NCBI RefSeq assembly: GCF_045278715.1
Contig: NZ_CP136420.1
Location: forward strand, 1,860,001 to 1,924,000
Length of the DNA: 64,000 bases
Direction: 5' to 3'
Origin: Neomoorella carbonis
GTDB lineage: Bacteria; Bacillota; DSM-521; Neomoorellales; Neomoorellaceae
Both the position numbers and the translations under genes were made by a program. The notes below the pieces were generated by a model, which saw nothing but the letters and a program-made list of their open reading frames with translations, was not told where the DNA came from and ran no database searches. This document shows, piece by piece, positions 33,480 to 42,392 of this stretch (position 1 is the first letter of the stretch; the number at the start of each line of letters is the position of its first letter).

Positions 33480-33608
33480 GTTTTTCTTTTTATCTCCAGT
33501 GACGTTATATATTATGCCAGAAAAAGGCCCGCATGTCAAGGGAATCAAACGAGAGCTTACATCCTGATCGACAGTTTTTGCTGGGGATTTCCGGAAAAAT
33601 TTTTTTAC

Positions 33609-34526
33609 TCAAACCCCGGCCTCTGAAACGCCCTCCCGCTTCTCCCGGGACACTTTCGCACTAAACTCGGCAGCATGGTAGGAACTGCGGACAAAGGGAG
33701 CAGAGGCTACATATGAGAAGCCCATTTCCCGGCCTTTTTCAGCGTACCAGGCAAAGGTTTCCGGGGTGACAAATTCCTTAATTTCCAGATGCCCGGCCGA
33801 AGGCCGCAGGTACTGGCCGATAGTTAAGATATCGCAGTCTACCGACCGGAGATCGGCCATTACCTGTAAAACTTCATCGGTTGTTTCTCCCAGGCCCACC
33901 ATCAGGCCGGACTTGGTATAAATGCCCGGGTCAAGCTCTTTCATTTTTTTAAGAACCTGAAGGCTGCGCCGGTAATCAGCTTGGGGCCGGACCACCGGGT
34001 AGAGGCGGGGGACTGTCTCCACGTTATGGTTAAATATATCCGGCTTCGCCATGGCGACAACGGCTAGGGCCTTTTCATCGCCACGGAAATCCGGAGTAAG
34101 TACTTCAATATAAGCCTCCGGCAGGGCAGCCCTTAAAGCACCAATGGTGGCGGCAAAATGGCCGGCGCCGCCGTCGGGCAGGTCGTCCCGGGTTACCGAG
34201 GTGACAACCACATGCTTTAAACCCAGCCGCCGCGCCGCTTCGGCCACACGCCCGGGTTCATCCTGGTCCACTGCCTGCGGCCGGCCGTGCTCGACGGCGC
34301 AAAAGCGGCAGTTGCGGGTGCAGGTATTGCCCAGGATCATAAAGGTGGCCGTGCGCCTGGCAAAACATTCGCCCAGGTTGGGACAAAGGGCGCTCTGGCA
34401 AACGGTGTTGAGATGCAGGCCGGCCAGGAGCCGCCGGGTGGCTTCGATATCCCCCGAGGAAGGTATCCGCTTGTGCAGCCATGAGGGCAGGCGCCTGTGC
34501 CCCGCCACCAATGATGACGTAGTCAT
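33609..34526 (-). CDS. lipA: Lipoyl synthase
   Basis: A 305-residue radical SAM enzyme that inserts two sulfurs into protein-bound octanoyl groups. The auxiliary cluster motif CX4CX5C (CQSALCPNLGEC) and the SAM motif CX3CX2C (CTRNCRFC) are intact. A final RSSYHAAE segment carries the conserved Arg-Ser-Ser ligand. The ATG at 34526 follows GGGAGG. It lies 22 bases downstream of lpdA, which links it to lipoyl-dependent enzymes such as the glycine cleavage system. Confidence 0.96.
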   Translation of the reverse strand: MTTSSLVAGHRRLPSWLHKRIPSSGDIEATRRLLAGLHLNTVCQSALCPNLGECFARRTATFMILGNTCTRNCRFCAVEHGRPQAVDQDEPGRVAEAARRLGLKHVVVTSVTRDDLPDGGAGHFAATIGALRAALPEAYIEVLTPDFRGDEKALAVVAMAKPDIFNHNVETVPRLYPVVRPQADYRRSLQVLKKMKELDPGIYTKSGLMVGLGETTDEVLQVMADLRSVDCDILTIGQYLRPSAGHLEIKEFVTPETFAWYAEKGREMGFSYVASAPFVRSSYHAAEFSAKVSREKREGVSEAGV

Positions 34527-34548
34527 TTTTCCTCCCGCTTTGCTTCGT

Positions 34549-35928
34549 TTACGAATGAATGCTCTTCCCGTGTACCGCCTCGGCGGCTTCCATGACGGCT
34601 TCGGACAGGGTGGGATGGGCATGGATGGTCGCTGCCAGTTCGGTGGCGGTTATACCCTTGTTTACCGCCAGGACACCTTCAGCGATGAGCTCGGTGGCAT
34701 GGGGTCCCATGATAAAGACCCCCAGGATCCGGTCGCTTTCTGCCTCGGCGATTATCTTGACCATGCCTTCCGTTTCCCCGCTGCACATGGCCTTGCCGCT
34801 GGCCTGAAAGGGAAATTTACCGACCTTGACCTTTAGGCCCCGTTCTTCGGCGGCTTCTTTGGTCAGGCCAACGCCGGCGATCTCCGGCAGGGTATAGATA
34901 CAGCTGGGTACGGCGTCGTAGTCGACCTTTGTGGGCCGGCCCATGATGGTGGCTACCGCCGCCAGGCCCTGGGCCGAGGCCACATGGGCGAGCTGTATTT
35001 TATTGGTAACGTCGCCAATGGCGTAGATACCGGGGACGTTCGTCCGCATATATTCGTCGACGATTATTTCACCTTTGGGTCCCATGGCGACGCCGGCTTC
35101 TTCCAGCCCTAAGTCCCGGGTGTTGAACTGGCGGCCGATGGAGATCAGAACTTTATCGGCCTCTATGGTCTGGCCGTCAGCCAGGGTAGCCCGGACGCGA
35201 TTGCCTTCTTCTTTAACTGCCGTTATCTGGGCCTTCGTCTTAATCTCCACCCCAGCCTTTTTCAGAAGCATACTGAAGCGCCGGGAAATCTCACCGTCAA
35301 TCATGGGGAGGATAGTGGGCATCATTTCTACAATGGTAACTTTGCTCCCCAGGGTGGCGAACAGGCTGGCAAATTCGCACCCAATGACCCCGCCGCCGAT
35401 GATGAGAAGCTCTGCCGGTACATCCTTCCACGCCAGGGCCTCGTTGCTGGTCACAACGGTGCTGCCGTTATAGCCCAGGGCGGTAATCAATGCCGGTTCC
35501 GACCCGGTGGCCAGGATAATGTTTTCGGCTTCGATATTTTCTACGGTACCTTCGGCGGTGGCCACCTCCACCCGGCCGGGACCTTTGAGAAAGCCGCGCC
35601 CTTTGATATGGTCGACTTTATTTTTCTTGAACAAATAGGCAATACCCTGGGTCAACTGCTTGACCACGGCGTCCTTGCGCGCTGCCAGGCGGGCATAGTC
35701 CACCCGGTAATCCTTAACGTCAATACCAAAGGCCGCCGCTCCCTGGATACCCTTAACCAGGGCCGCCCCGGCCAGCAGCGCCTTGGTGGGGATGCAGCCG
35801 CGATTGAGGCAGGTACCGCCCAAAGCGTCCTGCTCGACTACTACCACCCTGGCTCCCAGCTGGGCCGCCCGGATGGCCGCCACATAGCCTCCCGGCCCGC
35901 CGCCGATGATAGCAATTTTATAGCTCAA
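34549..35928 (-). CDS. lpdA: Dihydrolipoyl dehydrogenase
   Basis: A 459-residue flavoprotein disulfide reductase: FAD site GGGPGGYVAAIRAAQLG, redox motif GGTCLNRGCIPTKALL (two cysteines four apart), NAD site GGGVIGCEFASLF and the C-terminal catalytic HAHPTLSEAVMEAA. It re-oxidises dihydrolipoyl groups of 2-oxoacid dehydrogenase or glycine cleavage complexes. TTG start at 35928. It lies between glnA and lipA in the same direction. Confidence 0.95.
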   Translation of the reverse strand: MSYKIAIIGGGPGGYVAAIRAAQLGARVVVVEQDALGGTCLNRGCIPTKALLAGAALVKGIQGAAAFGIDVKDYRVDYARLAARKDAVVKQLTQGIAYLFKKNKVDHIKGRGFLKGPGRVEVATAEGTVENIEAENIILATGSEPALITALGYNGSTVVTSNEALAWKDVPAELLIIGGGVIGCEFASLFATLGSKVTIVEMMPTILPMIDGEISRRFSMLLKKAGVEIKTKAQITAVKEEGNRVRATLADGQTIEADKVLISIGRQFNTRDLGLEEAGVAMGPKGEIIVDEYMRTNVPGIYAIGDVTNKIQLAHVASAQGLAAVATIMGRPTKVDYDAVPSCIYTLPEIAGVGLTKEAAEERGLKVKVGKFPFQASGKAMCSGETEGMVKIIAEAESDRILGVFIMGPHATELIAEGVLAVNKGITATELAATIHAHPTLSEAVMEAAEAVHGKSIHS

Positions 35929-35944
35929 TGTAAAACACCCCCGC

Positions 35945-37273
35945 CTAAAACTTGGTCAGGTACTGATCAATTTCCCACTGGTGCACCCTGGTGCGGTATT
36001 CCTCACACTCAATCCGTTTGGCTTCCAGGAAACGCTGGTAGATATGGGGACCCAGGGCTTCACGAATAACCTGATCCTTCTCTAATTCATCCAGGGCTTC
36101 ATCCAGGGTGCCTGGCAGAAGTTCAATACCATTGGCCTTCAGGCTGGCTTTATCCATGTCATAAATGTTACCGTTCACCGGGGGCGGTGGCTGGATACGC
36201 TTCTTTATTCCATCCAGGCCGGCTTTCAGCATGACGGCAATGGCCAGGTAGGGATTGGCCGAGGGATCGGGATGGCGTACCTCCAGCCGCGTGGACAGGC
36301 CCCGTTTGGCCGGGATACGGATTAAGGGGCTACGGTTTTGCGGTGACCAGGCAATATATACCGGCGCTTCATACCCCGATACCAGGCGTTTATAGGAGTT
36401 AACCGTCGGGTTGGTAATGGCTGTCATCCCCCGGGCATGGGCTATCAAGCCACCGATAAAGTAGTAGGCAGTTTCACTTAACTGCAGTTTATCTTCCGGG
36501 TCATAAAAGGCATTTTTACCATCGCGGAAAAGGGAAATGTTACAGTGCATACCTGACCCGGCTATGCCGTAAATGGGTTTAGGCATAAAAGTGGCATGGA
36601 GGCCGTGGCGCTGGGCAATGGTACGCACCACGAACTTGAAGGTGGCGATATTGTCGGCCGTTCGCAGGGCGTCGGCATACTTAAAGTCGATTTCATGCTG
36701 GCCCGGGGCCACTTCATGGTGGGAAGCCTCAATTTCAAAGCCCATCTGCTGCAGGGTCAGGACCATGTCCCGCCGTGCGTCTTCGCCAAGGTCAACCGGG
36801 GTCAGGTCAAAGTAACCGGCGCGGTCGTGCGTCTCCAGAGTCGGGCGGCCGTTGGCGTCGGTATGGAAAAGGAAAAACTCCGCTTCCGGCCCAACATTCA
36901 TCGTAAAGCCCATGGCTTCCGCTTCGGCGATAACCCTTTTCAGCGTTCCCCGCGGGCAGCCGATAAAGGGCGTGCCGTCAGCGTTGTAAACATCGCAGAT
37001 GAGCCGCGCTACAGCATCGCCGTTGGGTCGCCAGGGAAAGATGGTAAAGGTGGTGGGGTCCGGTCGCAGGTACATGTCTGATTCCTCTATGCGGACAAAA
37101 CCTTCAATGGAAGAACCATCAAACATGAGTTCATTGTTGAGGGCCTTGGGTAGCTGCTCGATTGTAATCGCTACATTTTTTAAAACACCAAAGATATCAG
37201 TAAACTGCAGGCGGACAAACTTGACACCTAAATCAGCCGCTTGTTGTAAAATTAACTCCCGGCCTTCGGCCAT
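35945..37273 (-). CDS. glnA: Glutamine synthetase, type I (alpha)
   Basis: 442 residues, the normal length of the Firmicutes GSI-alpha subgroup. The beta-grasp FDGSSIEGFVRIEESDMYL, the active-site segments GPEAEFFLF, HHEVAPGQHEIDFKY and NRSPLIRIP are present. The adenylylation loop of GSI-beta enzymes is absent, so control is expected by feedback and by a regulator such as GlnR. It makes glutamine from glutamate and ammonia with ATP. Confidence 0.96.
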   Translation of the reverse strand: MAEGRELILQQAADLGVKFVRLQFTDIFGVLKNVAITIEQLPKALNNELMFDGSSIEGFVRIEESDMYLRPDPTTFTIFPWRPNGDAVARLICDVYNADGTPFIGCPRGTLKRVIAEAEAMGFTMNVGPEAEFFLFHTDANGRPTLETHDRAGYFDLTPVDLGEDARRDMVLTLQQMGFEIEASHHEVAPGQHEIDFKYADALRTADNIATFKFVVRTIAQRHGLHATFMPKPIYGIAGSGMHCNISLFRDGKNAFYDPEDKLQLSETAYYFIGGLIAHARGMTAITNPTVNSYKRLVSGYEAPVYIAWSPQNRSPLIRIPAKRGLSTRLEVRHPDPSANPYLAIAVMLKAGLDGIKKRIQPPPPVNGNIYDMDKASLKANGIELLPGTLDEALDELEKDQVIREALGPHIYQRFLEAKRIECEEYRTRVHQWEIDQYLTKF

Positions 37274-37342
37274 AAACTAGCTTCCCCTCTCTAAAGATTA
37301 AAGCGCCCCGGTAAAAGGACGCCTCTTTACTTATACAAATAG

Positions 37343-37371
37343 ATTATATCATCCGTCCCTTCAGGATTCAA
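37343..37371 (-). promoter_or_regulatory. Promoter of glnA
   Basis: TTGAAT (37366-37371) and TATAAT (37343-37348) on the minus strand with a 17-base spacer, 70 bases before the glnA start. Confidence 0.7.
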
Positions 37372-37396
37372 CAATTTTTATACCTACCCCATCCGG

Positions 37397-38530
37397 CTAT
37401 ACCTGACCCAGCATCTCGGCCGCATAACCCAGGATGCGCTGGAGAATTTCTTCCCGTTTGGCATTAATGGCTGCAAAATCCATGGCCGGGGTGTAATAAC
37501 TTTCCATATGATCATGGGTAAGTTTTGCCTCACGAATATGGGCTATAGCCCGGTCGAGGGCCGCCTGGTAACGCACAACGGCGCTGGCAATCTCATTGCC
37601 GTAGAGGTTTAAATGCTCCCTGTCAATAAAGCGGTTTAAATCTAAAGCCATAGCTACCTGGAGCCCGGGGATGGCCTGAACGTCAATATCATGGGGCGGC
37701 TGCCAGTTCATCGCCGCCGCCTGGATTTCCGGGATAATAACCATATCAATATTGTTGGGGTCAAAGGGGCAGTGGTAAACTTCGGTATCAAGGCCTTTCT
37801 CGTGGGCCATTCGCGCTACCGCAGCCAGGATCCCCGAAACACCGGTACCCGGGTCCCCGGCAATGGTAAAAAGACGCCGGATATCCTGGAGCAGGGTTTC
37901 CACGTTGCCGGTCACCAGCCCCTGGGGTGTCAGGGCGGTGGCAAAGAGATGGCGTTCCCGGGCCTTTACGTTATAACGGGGCCGTACCCCGGCAAAAATA
38001 GCTTCGAGGAGTTCCGCCTTGGCCTGGTAGACCCGGGGTATAATCATGCTTTCGGCTACATAACTCTCCCACTCATCCCGGATCACCCTGGCCTCCTTTA
38101 GAGCACTGTAGGCAATGCGGTACAGGCGGCTGATGCGGGCATTATCCTGCAGGACCTGCTCCTTGCTGGCCCGCATCTTGTCCTCATCCCAGTAGTCGCC
38201 CAGATGGATAATTTCATCCACCGCCCCCGGGTTTTTGGGGTCAAAGATGTGAGGAGCGGTGCCGTCGATAATGGCTACCCGGATCTTAGGTATAACTACC
38301 CCGTCGAGGGAGTTGTTGTCCGAAGAACAGCAATGGAATTCCACATCAAAACCCCGCTCCAGCATGGCTTCGCCAATCTTACGCATGAAGGTGGACTTGC
38401 CCACTCCGGGGCCACCTTTGACAACAAAGATGCGCGTGGCATCGGGTTCAATGATAAAATCGTAAAAGGAATAAAAGCCCATGCAGGTATTGCCGCCGGG
38501 AAATACCTTCTTTAATTTACCTTTCGGCAT
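37397..38530 (-). CDS. PRK06851-type protein with two P-loop domains
   Basis: A 377-residue protein made of two similar halves. The first has an intact Walker A, VVKGGPGVGKSTFM (about 36-49). The second has IAGDPGTGVSGIL at the matching place, where the Lys is replaced by Val, so only one ATP site should be functional. The family is common in spore-forming Firmicutes and its role is unknown. It stands alone between glnA and the divergent nuclease-like gene. Confidence 0.75.
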   Translation of the reverse strand: MPKGKLKKVFPGGNTCMGFYSFYDFIIEPDATRIFVVKGGPGVGKSTFMRKIGEAMLERGFDVEFHCCSSDNNSLDGVVIPKIRVAIIDGTAPHIFDPKNPGAVDEIIHLGDYWDEDKMRASKEQVLQDNARISRLYRIAYSALKEARVIRDEWESYVAESMIIPRVYQAKAELLEAIFAGVRPRYNVKARERHLFATALTPQGLVTGNVETLLQDIRRLFTIAGDPGTGVSGILAAVARMAHEKGLDTEVYHCPFDPNNIDMVIIPEIQAAAMNWQPPHDIDVQAIPGLQVAMALDLNRFIDREHLNLYGNEIASAVVRYQAALDRAIAHIREAKLTHDHMESYYTPAMDFAAINAKREEILQRILGYAAEMLGQV

Positions 38531-38663
38531 GGCTGTCCCCTCCCTTGCTGGCCTGCATACTAAGCTCGAGCCTCTCCATTACATGTTATGCAGCCGGCCG
38601 CGGGAATTTCTGCTGCGGCTCGAGGAAATGAGTGGAACCAGATTTTAAGGAGGGCCTTATAGC

Positions 38664-39152
38664 TTGGACATCGGCGAAAGCCTGGTCGGCTCCTATTTTA
38701 AATACGTCCTGGGCTGCAAGATCGTTGTCTACAACTGCCACCTGGAGGGCGGCGGCGAAATAGACGTGATCGCCCTGGCGCCGGACGGCAGCAGGGTCTA
38801 CCTGTGTGAAGTAGCCACCCACCTGCGGGGTCTCCTCTACGGTGACAGCAACGCTGCCACGTGCACGCGCATAGCGCATAAAATAAAAAGGGCGGCTGCC
38901 TTTGCCGCCGCCAATTTCCCCGGGTGGAAACCGGTTTTCATGCTCTGGGCCCCGGTCGTGTCCCGGGGCCTGGTGCGAGATCTGGTTGCCATAAAAGAAA
39001 ACTGCCCCGCTCAGGGCATCACGGTAGAGCTGGTCCTCAACCATAACTATACCGCCTGCATCCGCCGCTTACGGGAAGCGGCGCGGCAAAATATTAAAAC
39101 TACCGACGAACCTGCCTTCCGCTTGCTTCAGATTCTGGAACACCTGCGTTAA
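38664..39152 (+). CDS. PD-(D/E)XK nuclease-like protein
   Basis: A 162-residue protein. The GGGEIDVIAL...YLCEVAT segment follows the pattern of the YraN/Holliday-junction-resolvase-like PD-(D/E)XK fold (GEIDxIA then EVK), but the catalytic Lys is Ala here. It could be inactive or use a Lys from another position. The TTG start at 38664 lies nine bases after AAGGAGGG. Its 3' end overlaps the 3' end of ubiX on the other strand by about 53 bases. Confidence 0.6.
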   Translation: MDIGESLVGSYFKYVLGCKIVVYNCHLEGGGEIDVIALAPDGSRVYLCEVATHLRGLLYGDSNAATCTRIAHKIKRAAAFAAANFPGWKPVFMLWAPVVSRGLVRDLVAIKENCPAQGITVELVLNHNYTACIRRLREAARQNIKTTDEPAFRLLQILEHLR

Positions 39153-39720
39153 GATTTGTCTTCTCACCGCCGCGCCAGCGTGTTTCCAGCTCGAACTCAA
39201 GTCCAAGTTGGTCCATAATGCGCCCCACCAGGTGGTTAACCAGGTCGTCAATATTCCGCGGGTGGTAATAAAAAGCAGGCATGGGAGGCATAATAACAGC
39301 CCCCAGCCGCGCCAGGGTCAACATATTCTCCAGGTGAATTGCATGCAAAGGCGTTTCCCGGGGGACAAGGATAAGCTTCCGGCCTTCCTTTAAAGTAACA
39401 TCGGCAGCCCGTATAATTAAGTTTGCCGCGTATCCGTGAGCAATCCCGGCCAGGGTTTTCATACTACAAGGTACGATTACCATACCCTGGTGCTGGAAAG
39501 AACCGCTGGCCAATGGCGCCGTCAAATCGTTTTCCGGATAGTAGTGAGCGGCCAATTGGCGGAGATTTTCTTCTTCGAGGCCTGTTTCAAGACGAAGGGT
39601 TTCCCTGGCCCAGTGGCTTAAAACTAAATGCACCTCGACCTCCTTAGTTTTTAAAGCTTCTAGCAGCCTGACGGCATAGATGGCGCCGGTAGCTCCGGTA
39701 ACCGCCACGACTAATTTCAT
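39100..39720 (-). CDS. ubiX: UbiX-family flavin prenyltransferase
   Basis: 206 residues beginning MKLVVAVTGATGAIYAVRLLEAL, the flavodoxin-like UbiX start, with VIVPCSMKTLAGIA, LVPRETPLHAIH and GAVIMPPMPAFYYHP. It makes prenylated FMN, the cofactor of UbiD-type decarboxylases used on aromatic and alpha,beta-unsaturated acids. No ubiD gene is in the window. It lies just downstream of the aromatic-type catabolic cluster but is separated from it by a terminator. Confidence 0.93.
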   Translation of the reverse strand: MKLVVAVTGATGAIYAVRLLEALKTKEVEVHLVLSHWARETLRLETGLEEENLRQLAAHYYPENDLTAPLASGSFQHQGMVIVPCSMKTLAGIAHGYAANLIIRAADVTLKEGRKLILVPRETPLHAIHLENMLTLARLGAVIMPPMPAFYYHPRNIDDLVNHLVGRIMDQLGLEFELETRWRGGEKTNLNAGVPESEASGRQVRR

Positions 39721-39825
39721 GTAGTATTTTCCCCTTCCCGTACTTTGCCAGGTGCTCCGTGTTAACCATAATTTAATCCTCCCAGTACTGTCAAGCATCA
39801 ATTGAAATGTCAACTGCCTTCCGTA

Positions 39826-39857
39826 AAAAACGCTCCAGGATAAACCTGGAGCGCCTT
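39826..39857 (-). terminator. Terminator of the catabolic cluster
   Basis: Stem CGCTCCAGG/CCTGGAGCG with a five-base loop; the minus strand continues TTTTTTAC. It follows the M24-like gene and ends the ten-gene series. Confidence 0.85.
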
Positions 39858-39859
39858 TA

Positions 39860-40969
39860 TTATATCTGTACTAATTCCCGCGGGTAATCCGTCAGGATCT
39901 CATTCTTATTCTCGCCAACGTAAATAACATCTGTCACCCTGGGTCCGCCAAGGCCGGGACGGTAAATAGTAGGTAGCAGAAGATCTACTACCATGCCGGC
40001 CTCGATAACCTCCGTGCGGCCTTTTCCGATGATCGGGTAAAACTCCGACTGGCGCAGGCCTACGCCGTAGCCGACCACGTCCAGGTAGCTGCTGCCGTAG
40101 CCGGCCTTTTCCACCACCTCCCGGGCGGCGGCATCCACATCCCCTGCTGTGGCCCCCGGCCTTAAGATATCTATGGCCCGGCCCTGGGCTTCTAGCAGGA
40201 CCTGATACACCTTTTCCTGCTCGGCCGGTATTTTCCCTACTGCTACAGTTCGACATATCTTGGCACAGTAGCCTTCGCAGGTCGCTCCCAGATGGATCAC
40301 TACTACTTCACCAGGGACAATTTTTTTATTGCTGGCACAGGGATGGGTGAGGAGGGTGCGCTCCCCTGATATTACCTGGGGCCGGAAGGAAGAACCACCG
40401 GAACCTGCCTTCAACATGGCGTATTCCGCCTCCGCCAGGATATCCAGCTCTGTTACCCCCGGCCGGACGCTTTTGATGGCCGCTTCCATGCCGCGGCAGG
40501 CGGCTGCCGCCGCCCGCCGCATAAATTCAATTTCTTGAGGTTCCTTAACTGACCGGATCCGGTAGAAAAGATCGGCAACACCTATAAAATTTTTCTCTGG
40601 GAAAGCCTGGCGCAGGCCGTCGTAGACAGCGAAATCGACAAAGTAGCGTTCAAAACCTATACGTGGTTCCTTAAAACCGTACGCCTTGATCCGTTCCACG
40701 ACCTTGCTGGCCAGGCTCTCCCGCGGGAAATGATAGCCATAAGTTTTGAGCCCCGACTCCCGTTCTACATAATCCGCATCCAACCAGAGGGTCACAGCAC
40801 ATGGCTCACCCTCCCTGGGAATGAGTACGGCCAGGCACTCAATCTGGGTAAGGCCGGTAAAATAAATCAGGTTTTCCCGGTTGACAACGAAAAGCAGGTC
40901 CAGGTCTTTTTTTACCATCAGTTCCCTGGCCTTCTCAATCCGGTAGGCATAACGGGCTGGCAAGGCCAT
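39860..40969 (-). CDS. Creatinase-like M24 protein lacking the metal ligands
   Basis: A 370-residue protein with the creatinase N-domain (KARELMVKKDLDLLFVVNRENLIYFTG in sequence) and the pita-bread M24 domain. The five metal ligands of active aminopeptidases are not conserved: the DLG Asp is His (VVIHLGA), the second Asp is Lys (YCAKICRT), GHGIGL is GYGVGL, and the two late Glu are in LLLP and GPRVTD. A His before the first position (THPCASNKKI) is kept, as in metal-free creatinase. It is probably a C-N hydrolase or non-peptidase rather than a prolidase. Start could be 40963-40972. Confidence 0.75.
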   Translation of the reverse strand: MALPARYAYRIEKARELMVKKDLDLLFVVNRENLIYFTGLTQIECLAVLIPREGEPCAVTLWLDADYVERESGLKTYGYHFPRESLASKVVERIKAYGFKEPRIGFERYFVDFAVYDGLRQAFPEKNFIGVADLFYRIRSVKEPQEIEFMRRAAAAACRGMEAAIKSVRPGVTELDILAEAEYAMLKAGSGGSSFRPQVISGERTLLTHPCASNKKIVPGEVVVIHLGATCEGYCAKICRTVAVGKIPAEQEKVYQVLLEAQGRAIDILRPGATAGDVDAAAREVVEKAGYGSSYLDVVGYGVGLRQSEFYPIIGKGRTEVIEAGMVVDLLLPTIYRPGLGGPRVTDVIYVGENKNEILTDYPRELVQI

Positions 40970-40982
40970 CACCCTCCATCAA

Positions 40983-42239
40983 TCAGGCGTTACTTTCAAA
41001 GTCCTTGGGTTCCACCAGCAGGGATACAACCACCCCGCCCACCAGGGCCCAGAAGGGAGCGCTAATCTTCAGGACGGTGATTCCCGACATGGCGATGACC
41101 AGGGCAAAGAAAGCCCCCACTTTAAACTTTTTAGACGCAAAGGCCATTTCAAAAGAACTAACTAGAACACCGATCATAGCAAGGCCAGCCAGGAGAGATA
41201 CCAGGTCCGCCGGCAAAGCCTTGACAAAGGGTACGGCTACGCTGGCAACAAGGCCAAAAGCTCCAAAAGTAACACCATTAACGATACTGGCTGCATAGCG
41301 GCCGTTTTTATCTTCTCCTGCTTCACTGGAAGCGCAGATAGCCGTCATGGGACCGGCAATATTGGCATTATGCCCTCCGAAGAAGGAAGTCACTATACCG
41401 CCAATGCCGCTGACAATGGTCATCATATTAATAGGGGGTTTATACCCTTCGGCCATGAGGACGCCGATGGCCTGGGCGTTTTCAGCCCCGACCACCAGTG
41501 CCGCGAGGGGAATACCAATGGATAAAAAGGAGCCCAGGCTGAACTCTGGCCAAAATACCTGGGGAGCAATCCACTGAACGTTGACAGCCGAAAATTTAAA
41601 ACCGCCAAAAAAGAGGGCCGCGATTACCCCGGCTACCAGGGCCCCCAGGACAGGCGACACCTTTTTCGTTAACCGGGACATAAGGAGGTAGACCAGCAGG
41701 CCGATACCGGCAATCAGGGGTGCCTTTTGGACCGAGGTGACAATCCCGGTACCAAAACGGATCATTGCACCGGCGATCATAGCCATAACAATTGGTCCCG
41801 GCAGCCAGCGCATAACTTTACCAATGAGGCCGGAAATACCCAATAAGAGTACCAGGACGCCAGCTATAAAATAGGCACCTACTACCTGGTTAAAGGGGAA
41901 TAAAGGTATGGCCGAAGCGAGCATCACAGCTCCCGGGATCGACCAGGCGCCGCTGATGGGCTGTTTGTAGTAACCTGCCAGCAATATGCCCAGCAGGCCA
42001 CCGAAGAAGTAGATAGAAAATAGCCAGGAAATGGTCTGAGCCTGGGTCAGCTTACCGGTAGCTGCAGCATTCATTACAATCAAAGCCGGGCCGGTGCAGC
42101 CAAAAACAGTGGCAATAATGCCTGCTGTAATGGTATTTACATTCAAGTTGCGCGGTAGGTCGCCAAAACCCGAAGCATACCCTGGACCGTGTTCAACCAG
42201 GCCACTCTTTCGAGGTGTGGTGGCTTTAGCAATTGCCAC
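40983..42239 (-). CDS. BenE-family benzoate/H+ symporter-like transporter
   Basis: A 418-residue membrane protein with about 12 helices. It matches the BenE family (NLNVNTITAGIIATVFGCTGPALI, GIPLAALVVGAENAQAIGVL and FFGGHNANIAGPMTAICAS in parts). These carriers take up aromatic acids with protons. The GTG at 42239 has AAGGAGG eight bases upstream, against no ribosome site for the ATG at 42290. It probably imports the substrate of the cluster. Confidence 0.85.
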   Translation of the reverse strand: MAIAKATTPRKSGLVEHGPGYASGFGDLPRNLNVNTITAGIIATVFGCTGPALIVMNAAATGKLTQAQTISWLFSIYFFGGLLGILLAGYYKQPISGAWSIPGAVMLASAIPLFPFNQVVGAYFIAGVLVLLLGISGLIGKVMRWLPGPIVMAMIAGAMIRFGTGIVTSVQKAPLIAGIGLLVYLLMSRLTKKVSPVLGALVAGVIAALFFGGFKFSAVNVQWIAPQVFWPEFSLGSFLSIGIPLAALVVGAENAQAIGVLMAEGYKPPINMMTIVSGIGGIVTSFFGGHNANIAGPMTAICASSEAGEDKNGRYAASIVNGVTFGAFGLVASVAVPFVKALPADLVSLLAGLAMIGVLVSSFEMAFASKKFKVGAFFALVIAMSGITVLKISAPFWALVGGVVVSLLVEPKDFESNA

Positions 42240-42308
42240 AAATGGACCCTCCTTCAGAAATTTTCTGGCATACTTTATACTCATATTCATCGTAATAACT
42301 GACGGGGA

Positions 42309-42334
42309 GCGGCATTCTCCGGTGAGAATGCCGC
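42309..42334 (-). other. Perfect intercistronic hairpin
   Basis: GCGGCATTCTC and its exact complement, 11-base arms with a four-base loop, between the LarA-like and BenE genes. There is no T-tract on either strand, so it is more likely an RNA processing or stability element than a terminator. Confidence 0.5.
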
Positions 42335-42392
42335 GTACCCCATCCAGGAAACTCCTAACCGGGCATTGATATGCCTTTTCACCGCTCAGAAG

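Noticed and set aside
33222..33548. N-terminal extension of YtxC to 33548
   Set aside because: The extra residues are translated from the tRNA-Val gene and its terminator; the ATG at 33221 has its own ribosome site.
39436..39647. Short plus-strand frames within ubiX
   Set aside because: Antisense frames caused by G+C-rich codon use; no ribosome site and no homology pattern.
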